Assembly (NCBI GenBank): GCA_018340805.1 | Contig: JACMZG010001908.1 | Span: 45,949,117-46,013,116 of the forward strand | Direction: 5' to 3' | Length of the DNA: 64,000 nt | Origin: Microvelia longipes | Taxonomy: Eukaryota > Arthropoda > Insecta > Hemiptera > Veliidae | Part shown: piece by piece, positions 22,898-34,671 of the stretch | Layout of the letters: each line of letters begins with the position of its first letter | Numbering within the stretch: the first letter of the stretch is position 1 | The notes under the pieces: model-generated | The model's database searches: none | What the model saw: only the letters and a program-made list of their open reading frames with translations | Told to the model about the DNA's origin: nothing | Translations under genes and position numbers: made by a program

Positions 22898-23945
22898 CAA
22901 GCTGATAAAATTTATAAGGTGATTCAATTGGAGGGTTTTTATAAATGAAATCAAATTCTTTTGACATGTTATGTTATAGTCCGAAATTGACGTCATTGCA
23001 GGAATAAATAGTCAATTTTCAATGTTGACCGCCTATACCAGGGGGGGTTAACTTAAATGAGGAAAAGTTTAGATTCCATTATCGCAAGCTACTAAAAATA
23101 GCGCTGCGGCGGACCGGTGCGGACAACTTATGAACTAACCCCAATAGCTTTCCAAAGATGACTGATTATATTTTTATATTTAAATTTATGAATACCATGA
23201 CAATTCTTGGTTATGACAGCTACATTTATTATTATTATAAAATTGATTGTTTTCTGTATGTATTTTTCACAAAAACGGTTCGCCGTTGCATGTTCTATAT
23301 TTCCAAAATTCAGAAACTAAAGTAAATAGAAACCTTTTTAAAACTTCCAGAGAACGCTAATGATGGCAGATAAGTATATTTCATTTAATTAATTTATTGA
23401 TTTAGTCGATTTTATCAGGTAATTACATTTAATCACATGTGCGCATCTCGCCGATGAAATTAAAATACAGGCTGCATTAAATGCCAAAATCTATCTTTTA
23501 GCACTTGTAAAACTTTAGCCACTATTTCATTATTACCTGATTGAATCAATTAAATTAATAAATTACTTAAGTTTTTCATTGTCACAAATGAAAAACTTAA
23601 AAATAATCACAAGTGTTCTGTGTAAGATTAAAGTGGTAGGGTTAGTTAAAAGTATAACTACACAAAGTATAAAAATTAAATTTCAAACTGACTGTGGGCA
23701 TAAAGCGGGAAATTAAGACACGCCCACTCAATTGAAAGGTAGGTCCGCCGCAGCGTCGTCCGGAATCCAAATTTTCCCACCATTGAGTCGACAGTCTTAC
23801 TGTTTAAGTATCTATAGTCTCTGGCCTATACCGATTCCTGCAATGACGTCACACGTCATTCATAAAAACGTCAGGTTATAACCTCTGCATGCGTTTCGTT
23901 TGTTTACATCAAATTGAATCACCTTATACATTTTTAACATTTTGG
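22898..23945 (-). mobile_element. Mutator-like MITE, copy C, split by a hAT-like insert
   Basis: The left part (22898-23038) and right part (23832-23945) together make a copy of the same MITE family in the opposite orientation. They are separated by a 785-bp insertion. It abuts copy A and shares the 9-bp word between them; GGTGACAAC follows its right end. The two copies thus lie side by side, as if one inserted at the duplicated target of the other. Confidence 0.75.
23039..23823. mobile_element. non-autonomous hAT-like insertion
   Basis: The insert begins CAGGGGGGG and ends CTCTG (reverse complement CAGAG), matching the short CAG.G ends of hAT elements. It is flanked by an 8-bp duplication GCCTATAC (23031-23038 and 23824-23831), the length typical of hAT. 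Excising it restores the interrupted MITE. Inverted subterminal words ('gcgctgcggcgga' near 23101, 'gtccgccgcagcg' near 23744) support a single element. No transposase is present. Confidence 0.75.
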
Positions 23946-24039
23946 GTGACAACTCCCTATATTTTATAAGATATTTGTATTTTTCTAAAGTTAGAAGAGC
24001 AAATATTATTTTTAGCTAAAAATAAGGTTTTAGCCATTT

Positions 24040-24480
24040 CCGGTTGGTGAGGAAAGTTACAGAAAACCATTTTTATTACGTCATTAACCGGAAATAATGA
24101 CATAGAGAAAATTTAATGAATTATTAAAACTTGGTAAAATGTTTGATCGATCTGAAATTCAGCTTGTGTGTAATAATATATGAGGGTAAAAAATATGCCA
24201 AGTTTCGTATTATTATCAGCATTTGTTAGTTTTTTATTGAATGACTTGTAAACGTTTTTTAAAAAATTGTCAACAAATTAAAAATATATCATATTGAGTT
24301 GAAATTCAATCTTCGGTCTATTTGTTGACACACACTTTTTGTTAAGCTGCATCGAGCGAGGTCTGTGCCTGGATGGGCGACTTCTGGAAATAAAGCGGAT
24401 GTTTTTATTCTCTAAGGACTAGTGAAGCTAGTCCGAAATAGAGAGTAAATGTTCCGAGGTACCTTGTACCCGATTTCTTC
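24040..24480 (+). repeat. R5S dispersed repeat, 3' part, plus copy
   Basis: The copy starts near 'attacgtcattaaccggaaa', passes 'gtattattatcagcatttgt' and 'aatgacttgtaaacg', reaches a 5S-like segment (24341-24392, TTAAGCTGCATCGAGCGAGG then TCTGTGCCTGGATGGGCGAC) and ends GAGGTACCTTGTACCCGATT near 24473. Confidence 0.7.
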
Positions 24481-24484
24481 TACA

Positions 24485-25795
24485 TATTTTCATTTAGATT
24501 TTAAATTTTAAGACATTACAATTGTCGTCGTCTCCTAATCATCTGCTATATCACGTGGTTGGATAACCAACAAACATCCTTATCAACAAACTCCTGATAA
24601 CTACAGATGTAAAATGTAATGGAACATTCCTTCTTTTTTTACACTTCTATTTCTTTGCCTTCGAAAAGAGAGACAGTCTAATGCTTTACTAATAAAATAA
24701 AATGACTGTAAAAACCCTTTTCCTTCTTACGAGTTTTTATTATATTATTAATTCTGTTATTTACAAATTAAATTTTTATTACACTATATAAAACAATTTT
24801 ATACAAACAAAGTTGTAAAAGAAGAATAATGAAGTTAATTTAATAAGGTAAAATGGCTTTGTTTTTATTAAATATCACTATAAATTGTATCCTGATATAA
24901 AATTAAGTTCATGACATACTTAAAGTATTTGACATTAAATAGGAGGTAATAACACGCCACTAGTAGCAGATATTACTTGCCAACGTCCCTACATGTTGGC
25001 TTGTGACGAGAGAGAAGTAATTAATGACGAGTGAATAGTTGACAGGTTTGAACTAAAACGGGATCGAACATAGCTTTGGCCTCCGACCTCGAACAAAGCG
25101 TCTGTTGTGCGAGATGATTAGAATAGAGTTTGAAATTACAGCTGAAATTATTATTCTTATCGTTGCGTTGTGCTAATGTTGTTCTGCAAGAAAGATTTCG
25201 GTACCTAGGTTATAGATGGGTTAGTTTTAACAAGGGATATATCAGAGATGTAATAAATAAATACCATTTATTGATTAAAAACAAAAAATTGTGCAAATAC
25301 TCTATTTCCTACTAGTAGTTTTGTTGTTTCGATTTACCTGTTGATAGAAAGAACACACGTGTTGTAACTGAAACTCGGTAAAGGCTACGAAACATGAAAC
25401 CCTTGCTATTAAGTCCTATGTGTTGAACTTAACAGAGAGTACATATTATACTCAATTCACTATTGTAATTGAATAAATACACTTAATTACGTATAACGAT
25501 GTAATTCAAAACGTAAATTAATCCGTCGTTTAATATTTTGCTCGGCAGATTGAAACATCTTAGTAATGTTTTACTACCCTTGGTAACTTACAGGCTAATA
25601 GTAGGTAAGTAGATAAAATTGAAGTCCAAAGAACTCTAAGTTCCAGATGTTACTCTAATAGAATGTTAAACTTAATTTCTTTATTCCAAGGTAGCTTTTT
25701 TTATTGGAGAGTCTTGTACATCTTTTCAAAGGGATAAATGTAATCAAATACAGAGTGATGGGACCATTTGCAAATTAAACCTTTTTACTTTCCCT
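24485..25795. other. intron, unassigned
   Basis: No recognised repeat. The open frame at 25130-25315 has no known motif and poor splice context. Confidence 0.4.
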
Positions 25796-25799
25796 TATT

Positions 25800-26050
25800 T
25801 ATGCCGAAGGTATAAAGTATAGTGTACGCAAAAAACCGACTCCGGGGTTTACCTGAACTATCCGATCAAGGCGTTTTTAAGACCTCCTGAGTAGTACTTA
25901 CAAATTTGTCTGTCTGTATAAGTGTGTGTTTTTTTTTTTTCCTTCTAGTAGTAACCCTACTAAAAGGCCGTTTATTATCAGCATGTCCCATATAAATACT
26001 ACATGCTTTTGAAAACAATAGATTTTTGTACTTGACTTCGTTCTTTTTGA

Positions 26051-26081
<31 letters not shown>

Positions 26082-26200
26082 AATTATAGATTCCAGTGTA
26101 ATTTTGCTAAGAGTTGAAACTTAGTACTTAGATCAATCTTCAGTTCTAGCTGTGCTATCCTTAATCATTATTTATACATCATGGGAGTTATATGAGCTAT
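25800..26200 (+). repeat. R5S dispersed repeat, 5' part, plus copy
   Basis: It begins 'tatgccgaaggtataaagta' and continues with 'acctgaactatccgat', 'aagacctcctgagtag' and 'gtctgtctgtataagtgtg'. A (GT)n expansion (26048-26079) precedes a block matching 'ttgctaagagttgaaactta'. This is the 5' module also seen at 37.9, 53.9 and 62.4 kb. Confidence 0.6.
26048..26079. repeat. (GT)n microsatellite
   Basis: About 16 GT units inside an R5S 5' module, in the place where other copies carry a shorter (GT)n. Confidence 0.9.
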
Positions 26201-26395
26201 TTTATCGCTGGTTTCTGACTTAATTCTTAAGGTAGAGCTGAACAAATTAAGGGTTATAAATCCCGAGGCGCAGCCGAAGATATTTTCAACTCGTATTCTT
26301 AAGGGAAGTTGAGGGCTGTAATGTTCATCATCGTCTCAAAAAAACGATTAATTTTTATGACTATCAACCTCTATAATCAGCGAAATTTCTAAACC

Positions 26396-26838
26396 AGATA
26401 AGTTAACGAAACGAAACATAAGCCATGACTCAGCCATTATGTCGAGCCATCTATGACGACGAACGTCAAATGATGGAACAGTTACCAGATGTAGCATTGC
26501 ATGTGGTTTGTTACATGTCCAAGGTGTCTCTCGCACAATTATATTGTGTCAAGTACTCATGATTTGAAACTCGTTAGTATCAAATGATAGCGGTAAGAGA
26601 GCACCGCTCGTCTCTGGTAAATACTTCACATTATATTCTTTTGAATTTCAATAAAAGGTCACAGTGAGTTCAGGCTCTGTCGGCGCACCGATGAGTTAGA
26701 CTTAACAAAACAGATTAGGACATGACATTATGTCAAGCCATCAATGATGACGAATGTCAAATGATACAGTTCCTAGATGTAACATTGCATTTTGCTTCTT
26801 ATACTTTCTAGGTGTCTCTCGCTCAATAATATTGTGTC
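26396..26838 (+). repeat. two partial copies of the 8.9-kb TIR element
   Basis: About 26396-26549 matches the 3' half of the 8900-9279 element, including 'tgtctctcgcacaattatat'. About 26587-26838 matches its centre and 3' half ('gtaagagagcaccgctcgtc' onward). The repeated right end without a left end suggests local duplication or unequal exchange. The minus-strand frame at 26348-26536 is an accident of this repeat. Confidence 0.65.
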
Positions 26839-26849
26839 AGATACAACAT

Positions 26850-27350
26850 TAATTAAAAACTTTTGTAAAAAAAGTTAAAATTTGGCTGAGTTATTGTCCA
26901 ACCCCGGTGGTTTTCTAGCTGTACTCTATGTTCCTGTAAATTCTATGACTAAATGGTTCATAAATCTCATGACGTAGAAATCACCCCTGTGCTACGAACT
27001 ACAAGTTAAAATTTATGAATTACTTGCTACCCATAGCAAGGGCAAATTCTTAAGGTATTGGAAGTGTTAAAGAATTGTCTGGTTGCAGTTAAAGTGCTCA
27101 ATTAATCCTGGTAATTTCAACTATATTTCTTTCTTAACGACTTTGGCACTAGAATAGCCTATTGTGTTAGTTGGAAGCACTTTAGCAGTGATAAAGGGAC
27201 GGTTTTCTTTTATTTTTAACTACTTTTAACCCAGATTTGTTATTATGTTTCCCATTTAGCAACTAGAAACTTAAAATATTACAAGAGATTCCCATGTGAG
27301 TTTCAAAGCAATGCAGTGTTAAAAAGGGATTTTTAAATTTGTTAGAAAGG
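26850..27350. other. intron, unassigned
   Basis: No recognisable feature. Confidence 0.4.
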
Positions 27351-27354
27351 TGAA

Positions 27355-27680
27355 CTTTTAGCGAATTTTCTTTGAAACAAATTCGCTTTTAAGATGGCTC
27401 GTATGTGTGTGTCTGTGTGTGTTTCGAGCGGACTCTTGAGAACACGCTATCTCTCAAAGGAATAATTATTTTAAATAAACTTTGGTAAAAAAACAGCCTT
27501 AAGAAAAACAAGAACCCTATATAAAAACAGGTTGTTGTGACGTCATCAACCCATTTTACTGATTCATCAAAAATTTTATGAATTCAATTAAATTAAGCAT
27601 TAAAATTTTTGAAACCGGTCCGGAGTTGATACGATCGGTCTATAACCAAAAAGTTGAAAACAACGCAGTAAATGACCGGA
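27355..27680 (-). repeat. decayed relative of the FB2/FB3 body
   Basis: A terminal mini-palindrome (gcgaattttctttg and aaattcgc), then 'gaaccctatataaaaacagg', TGACGTCA (27538-27545) and 'accggtccggagttgat' occur in the same order as in the 43.0-kb element. The arms are missing. Confidence 0.5.
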
Positions 27681-28287
27681 AAACATAAATTACGGTTGCT
27701 AAACAACAGATGTTCCGTAGAGTGTCGATATTTACAGTTGATCGAAGCAAGACAGTGGATATAGTTGATGACAATCATTAAGTGGTTGCAATCAAAGATA
27801 AAAAAGAAAATATATGAAAATTAGAAAGAAACCAATAAATTATAATAAGCTTTATACAAACTTTAAAAAAATGAATATTTTTTAAAAAACATTTCAAAAA
27901 CAACCCTCTTAAGAGATAATGCATGTGCAATCTTCATTTTCTTCTTTTAATTTCATTAAATTATTGGGTATGGTAGGTAATATTGAATTATGTAACTAGG
28001 CTGTGAAATGACATTTTAGCGTTTCAAAAATTTGTGTTTGACGAGCGAATAAACATTTTAAGCCTTCATAATGAAAAAATAGGTTTTACAATATTTCTGT
28101 AGGCTCTAAAATTACTATTTTACAGCCTACCTCTGAAATAGATATTTTTAAATCAATCCAAATATTATAACTTGCAATATTGACAAGAGGTTCGTCGCAT
28201 GGGTTTTCCTACGCTCTTTCCTAAAGCAAAACTACACTATAAACTGCCTACATACTAAAGCTACTTTATTTTAACTCTGTGTTTCAG

Positions 28288-28520
28288 GGACATCTTGGAG
28301 AGCAGAATACAAATTCTTCAGCGATCCTCTCTGCTCCACTAGCAGTTTAACAGCGGCAGCTGAAGGCTACTTCAAACCTGCTCCAATACCACTGTCACGT
28401 ATTCCTGGAGCTACTGATTTTGATTTCATGATTGAGCGAGCGTTTTTAACTCTTCACGATCAAGGATTGGTACAGAGCCTGCAGCAGGACAACTCATGCG
28501 GTCCCCCAGGTGTTTGGCAG
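28288..28520 (+). CDS. Apcdd1: APCDD1-like, internal exon B
   Basis: The exon lies between a 'ctctgtgtttcag' acceptor and a 'gtaatc' donor. It enters with two bases of the Gly codon left open by exon A, so the two join in frame, and it ends in phase 0 after 77 codons. It encodes TSWRAEYKFFSDPLC near its start, then GATDFDFMIERAFLTLHDQG and SCGPPGVWQ at the end. These match the family pattern: 'SWxxxxxxxSDPxC', 'GATEhxFxhxxxxhTxxD' and 'CGxxGsW'. The domain normally continues for about 80 more residues with further Cys; that part is not in this exon. Confidence 0.85.
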
Positions 28521-28578
28521 GTAATCCTGCAATATGTTATCTACAACCTACAACACAAGCCAAGCTGACCGAAAATCT

Positions 28579-28755
28579 TCGGTCAGCTCGAAGAACCTAT
28601 TTCTAGTGGCTGGCTTGATTACTGGTCACTGTCACCTACGCAAACATATGAACAACATAGGCTAGTACTTAGGAAAGCCTGTCTGGAGACTTTGTGGACA
28701 GAACTCTGAATCAGCAAAACACATCATATTTGAATGTGAAGCCCTTGCATATAAG
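28579..28755 (+). pseudogene. non-LTR retrotransposon RNase H/Cys tail relic
   Basis: One frame reads NLFLVAGLITGHCHLRKHMN, then NIG, a stop, and later RLCGQNSESAKHIIFECEAL. The order LxTGHCxLxxHL, CxxCG and AxHhhxECxAL is the C-terminal tail of the ORF2 of RNase H-bearing non-LTR elements (R1/Jockey-like). One in-frame stop and a lost Cys (VWRLCG) mark it as dead. It starts 58 bp after the exon B donor and is cut off by AT-rich simple sequence. Confidence 0.75.
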
Positions 28756-28794
28756 GGATTTAGTTTTTTTTATTTTAATTATTTTAGATTTAAA

Positions 28795-28855
28795 TATATA
28801 TATATATATATATTATATTATATATATAAATATAATTTAAAATAATTAAAATATA

Positions 28856-28910
<55 letters not shown>

Positions 28911-28929
28911 ATAATATATATATAATATA

Positions 28930-28960
<31 letters not shown>

Positions 28961-28978
28961 CATATATATATTATAATA
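28795..28978. repeat. AT-rich simple repeat
   Basis: About 185 bp of TA-dominated simple sequence follows the retrotransposon tail. Confidence 0.9.
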
Positions 28979-28979
28979 T

Positions 28980-30360
28980 GTTGAGATCTTTATACTATAT
29001 TCATGATATTTATATGAATCCGATTACAGACTAAAATGTAATTATAATCAAGTAAAGACAGTTCAGGTAATTATAATCAAAATAATAAAGGAGTCGGCTA
29101 GGAGATGAAGTCGGAGTGAGCAGAAAAAATATCTGACTTCAGAGTCGGCGAAAAAATTATGGACTCGGCCAGCCTGATTTTTATACAAAAACTTTTAAAA
29201 AAATGGCATCGGTTCAGTCATTATTAGATTGATTTAAATTTATTTGTGGATAGACCATTTTTTACATCCTTAATAAAATAAAATTGTATTATAAATGACT
29301 ACATATGTTTTGAAGCTTTATGTTAAAAATAATCAAGCAAATAAAAAAGTCTCAATTAATTGCTTTTTTAAGCGTTAAGCGTGAATGTCAAATTAATAGA
29401 GTGGGATTCGAAACTGAGTTTTATTTAAAATAAAATTCGAGTTGTCAATAAAATAATAGTTACGAGTGTTGCCTCTTGAAATATGTTGGTTAGAGCATCC
29501 ACTTGTCTGGGGACGGCTTTATCGCAAACATAAATTTATACACTTTGTCAATTTTTATCAGAATTCAATAAACTTCAAATCATTTTTTATCTTTTTTTCG
29601 TTGAAAAATAATGAATAGCTCAATATATTTGAATGTGTATGTGAAATCCATTCAAATGATAATTCCTTCCAGAGCTTTTTTCGTTACATTTTTATTCGAT
29701 ATTTTTGTTTTTTACTGTGTTTCTATATATATTTTTTAAATTTAAAAAAAAGGGAAACTCATCTAGCAATATAAGTGAAGTAAGAGGCGGAGCGGGGCGG
29801 CATAAGGGCTTTATCGCTGCAATCTTTTTCACATTAGCACCTTCTTTTTTTAACTTTTTCGCGAATATTTGACTTGCTTCTACGCTGCAATAAATTTTAA
29901 TGTTAGAGGACAAATATTGCTGTATTTTTTATTTATTACACAGTAAAGATTTAAAGAAATGATTATATTTTTGAAATTTTTATTAAATAGTTGGGTATTT
30001 AAATCCATAATAGAAAAGGTAGAAGGATGCTGCCCTTCTATACAAAGGGTTAGGATAGATGACAGGTTTAACCATAAAAAGTTGAGGTAGTGTGGGTTTG
30101 GTGATGATTTTAAAACGTACCCATTTAGTTTAGTTTCTAATAGGCTAATGCCATTAGCAACGAGTGTTTAGTTTGAAATCAAAACAGATTCGAGTTTATA
30201 GAATTTGCCATGCGTGTAACCACAGAGTCACGAGCCCAGTCAGTTTTGACGAAAAGCTGGGCCACAAGTTTAACCTAGAAACTTTTGATGTATTTTTTGC
30301 TTACCCAGAACTAGTGGTGCCAATAATAGTTGCCTAGTGACTAGAGTATTTTCCGTTTAT
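28980..30360. other. intron, unassigned
   Basis: No exon-like sequence with splice sites was recognised, although a further APCDD1 exon is expected somewhere between 28.5 and 54.7 kb. A short match to 14.8 kb lies near 30311-30345. Confidence 0.4.
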
Positions 30361-30365
30361 ATTTA

Positions 30366-30490
30366 GATATAAATAAATAAATAAATAACCATTTATTTGC
30401 AGTATAAAATACAATTAATATATTTTTAGTTTGATTCATTCTAACAAAAACATGCAAAGTCAGCGATAAGCTGTGGTTTATATATTAAGC
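30366..30490 (-). mobile_element. 3' end of a non-LTR element with (TTTA)n tail
   Basis: On the minus strand it ends 'ataaatggttatttatttat', preceded by 'aaccacagcttatcgctgac'. The 38.68-kb copy has the same 3' end ('aaccacagcttagtgctg', then an 'aataaatggtta' tail), but with TTCA units. Four-base 3' tails are characteristic of several non-LTR clades. The 5' extent is not clear. Confidence 0.55.
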
Positions 30491-30494
30491 TAGT

Positions 30495-32440
30495 ACTTTT
30501 TAAATGAAATACAAAATGTGCGCGGAAGCTCTGTCGTACATTCTAGCTGTTGTGTTCTCAACAATTGAAACCCTTATTCTCTCTCTCATAGTAGGCCAAA
30601 GTTTTGACCTCATTTTAAGAAAAATGTAGCTAATTTTCATTCTTTTTCACATCATATCTAAAACTAACTTTGCACAATTTTTCTGGAAAAAAAAGTACAA
30701 TTATATTTTTTATAATAATAATCATAAAAAAATGGACGGAATAAAGTTTTTAAAACGCAATTATAATAAGTAATTCAAAAGTAATTATTTTTAATTTTAC
30801 TTTTTTCCCTTTTTCCATTATTCTCCAAGTTTTAATTTCATTTTTACATTTAGAATATTTTTGATGAATTCTTCCATTTTTTTGGAACTTGAAAGTTGAA
30901 CTTATTTCTAATATTATACTGTATAGAATAATGGTACACAAGGGGATTTAAAAAGCTATTATTATAATAAATACAAAGCGAATACTAAGTAAAATTACTG
31001 TATTTATAAGTTGGGTCATTTCAAAAAATATAACTTAACTTTTACGTTTTTCTTTGGTTCAGAAATAAGCGGAATTGATGCCCACATTATTTTCCGGGAA
31101 ATTTATTTGAACTACCGAAACCACAATGGTTAAAATCAATTCTCTTTATCTATATTTCTGCCTGTCGGATTTGGGGTTACAATGTCCTACATGACATTGT
31201 AACCCAAAAAAAAATTTCACGGTTTTCCAGTGGTAATCGCGTCTAAATGGATGATAGATACATTTCCCTTTTACTGTAGAAGGCATGCTCAGGGATATAA
31301 ATCATTATGGATGTAAACACAATGCTCTACAAAACTGAACTGAACTGTTTCAGTTCAGTATAGTCAAGGGTCTTGATTACGGGGATGTCGCATTAAGGTA
31401 CTTTTCTGATCCAAAGGTCGTTGTATGAGATAAAGAAATAGGAGCCAACTTGCCTTCCTAAAAAAGCGCGAAACGCAGGTCATGTCACAAGGATAAGGCG
31501 AGTTTGCTTCTCAACTTTCTTGTTTGGAGTTTGTTGTGATTTTAGTTAGCTTTGGTGTTTGTTATAATACGATACACGGTTAAAATCAATTGACAGCGCA
31601 CGAAAAATCTGTGAGGGAATGAATTCTATTGGTTCAGACCGACCACGCTTCTTCCCCCTCGACCTCATGCAAACCTCGGTACAAAAAAATACCTTTTTCG
31701 TAATTAAAATCATAAAAAAGCAACACTGATTTAAATATTTGTAACCTCGCGTCGCTTTTATTTCCCTCATAGTACAGTACATATCGATCTGTTTGAGTTT
31801 GTTTCGTTTCGTTCCAATCCGTTCAATTCATTCAATTATTGCGGAGTTGTAATATGATCTGAGTGCCTATATTTGACGCATGGAAATTGACGTATTCTTC
31901 AAGCATTTCTTGCTATTTGAGTACATCGCAGAGTTTGTGGTCTGTCAACCAAAAGACACATTTTTTTTTGGAAAATGCCATGTCTTTCAATACATGGCAT
32001 TCTTGACTTTTTTAAGTCATGAATGCATATTGTGTCATATCATTTTTATAATATGAAACAATACGCATTTAATTATACAAACTTGACACAAAAAACGGTT
32101 TGTTTTGGAAAAAAGTAATTATAGCTGACGATTTATTTAAATCGTGAAACTTTTATCATAGAACTATTATGGTGCATTGCATTACGTAATTAACAACTTT
32201 AACTCCAATTAATTCATACTTCCCGAACAAATTTAAAGCAACACTTAGTTGATAAATTTATACTTAAAAATAAATATTTTTAAAAAAATAAAAAAAATAC
32301 GATATCAAATATAAATAATAATAAAATTCAAAACATAACCTGATTTCAGTGTTGCCAGAGTAGTGAATTTTTTTTGTTACTTAAAAGAAGGGATTTTTTT
32401 TGTTAAAAAAGAGGGTTGAAAGCATTGAGATTTTGGCGGG
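30495..32440. other. intron, unassigned, with small hairpins
   Basis: Perfect 13-bp arms (gggttacaatgtc/gacattgtaaccc) lie at 31174-31205. A smaller hairpin ('catgtctttcaatacatggc') lies near 31978. No gene or dispersed repeat was recognised. Confidence 0.45.
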
Positions 32441-32710
32441 CTGTCAATTGATTTTAGCCGTGTGTTATATAATAAGTCAACTAAAATAAAACAGATAAAA
32501 AAGAAAATATGTTGCTTTTAACTTTTGTTTGTAACCTTCTCATCACGCAAAACAACAGGAATCTTTCGCGAGGTAAGTTTGCCTCTAAATTTTGGACCTG
32601 CGCAGTTAATTTAATTATTGTAAGCGTGCGCAGTTTGTGCTAAGCATGTGCGTTTATTTTTACATGTGTTTTGTGATGGATTCTTCTCTAGTTATTTGTT
32701 CGTTATGGCT

Positions 32711-32963
32711 CAAGCTGATAGAATTTATAAGGTGATTCAAATGAAGAGTTTTTATGAATGAAATCAAATTCTTTTGACATGTTAGGTTATAGTCCGAAAT
32801 TGACGTCATTGCAGGAATAAATAGTAAATTTTCAATATTAAACGCCTATACTGATTCCTGCAATAACGTCACGCGTCATTCATAAAAATGTCAGGTTATA
32901 ACCTCCGAATGCGTTTGGTTGGTTACATGGAATTGAATCACCTTATAAATTTCTAACATCTTG
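32711..32963 (-). mobile_element. Mutator-like MITE, complete copy
   Basis: This 253-bp copy of the 22.6-kb family starts CAAGCTGATAGAATTTATAA and ends with the near reverse complement ('tttctaacatcttg'). It is flanked by an exact 9-bp duplication, GTTATGGCT (32702-32710 and 32964-32972). It contains TGACGTCA (about 32801-32808). The perfect flanking duplication suggests it is younger than copies A and C. Confidence 0.8.
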
Positions 32964-33225
32964 GTTATGGCTTACTTTTTTATATGGAAATCGACTTAGC
33001 TTAGCTTAGCTTGACTGCGTCATGCTATTCAAAATCCATGGGTTTAGTAGAGCATTGTGTTTTCATCCATGATGTCTAATATTCCTGAATATGCCTCCCA
33101 CGTTGACATGGTCACCACCGGAAGACCTAATATAAAACTATAAAAGTATATATTTTTAAATTTTATCTTGCTACCGAAGAATAAATTTAATTTTTTTTAA
33201 AAACAACTAACTTAAAGGGTTAAAA

Positions 33226-34517
33226 ATTCTGGCGCGGTGTGTGGGCGAATTTCCTTTGATGCGTGTTCCGTGCTTTTTATATAAGTTTACAACTACTAAA
33301 TAAATAATTCCGGCGCGGTGGTCCGCTGTCAGGCGAATTTCATTTAGAATACGTGTTTCCGTGCTAAACAACCATTTTCTTGCTTATGCAAGAACCATGC
33401 CCATTGCGTGGTTCTAGAACATAAGCAGTTACTCAATTGTCAAGCACTGCTCGTAACTCATTTGTCTGTATTTTCCAAAGGAAATGCGCATAATATCCAG
33501 TTGGTTGCACAAAACTATGCCTCTAAAATTAGAAGTACGCTCTATTTTTTGCACTAGTTTAAAGCTTAGTTACTTATCTTTAAGCTTAGTCATTATCTTT
33601 AAAGGTTTTAGCGCATTTCCTTTGGAAAATACAGACAAAATGAGTTACGAGCAGTGCTTGACAATTGAGTAACTGCTTAGGTTCTAGAACCACGCAATGG
33701 GCATGGTTCTTGCATAAGCAAGAAAATGGTTGTTTAGCACGGAAACACGTATTAAATGAAATTCGCCGACAGCGGACCACCGCGCCGGAATTATTTATTT
33801 AGTAGTTGTAAAATTATATAAAAGCACGGAAACACGATCAAAGGAAATTCGCCGACATGCGGACCACCGCGCCAGAATTATTTCCTACTTATATTAGGTA
33901 AAAAAACGATAAAAAATTATCGACCCTTCCAGGATGTGAACACAGGTACCCTGAGTTTGAGTGGTTGTATTGACTCCGGACCACTGGCATTCATCTTAGA
34001 GGCCCAAAAACATTGACGACCCCTACTCGAAATTTTAATTTTCAACGACCGTAATTTTGGTTTTCTATAATTTTTGTGGTTTTTTCGACTTTTTGGTAAC
34101 TTAAAGTAGTCGTATCGACTTCGGACCGGTTTCATTCGATTCCGCGCCCAAAATTAATTGAAAACGACACCCTACTCGAAATTTATTTTTATCGACCTAA
34201 ATTTTGGTTTTCGGGAATTTAGAATGGTTTTTTCGATTTTTAGGTCACTTAGAGTGGTCGTATCGACTTCGGACCGGTTTCATTCGATTCAGCGTTCAAA
34301 AAAACATAATATTGACCTTTTTTGCGGCAAAAAATATTAACCCTGAATTTTGCCAATTTTTGAAGTTTCGCTGACTCAGCAACCGGGTTAATGACGTCAC
34401 AAAAACCTGGTTTTCAATAGGGTTCGTGTCCCAAAGGTTGATTTTTGTACCAAGTTTGGTTAAAAAAATATTAATCCGTTCGAAAGATAGAGTGTTTACA
34501 AGAAAGTGTCTAGAAAA

Positions 34518-34560
<43 letters not shown>

Positions 34561-34593
34561 TATATATTATATATATACACACACCACACACAC

Positions 34594-34671
<78 letters not shown>

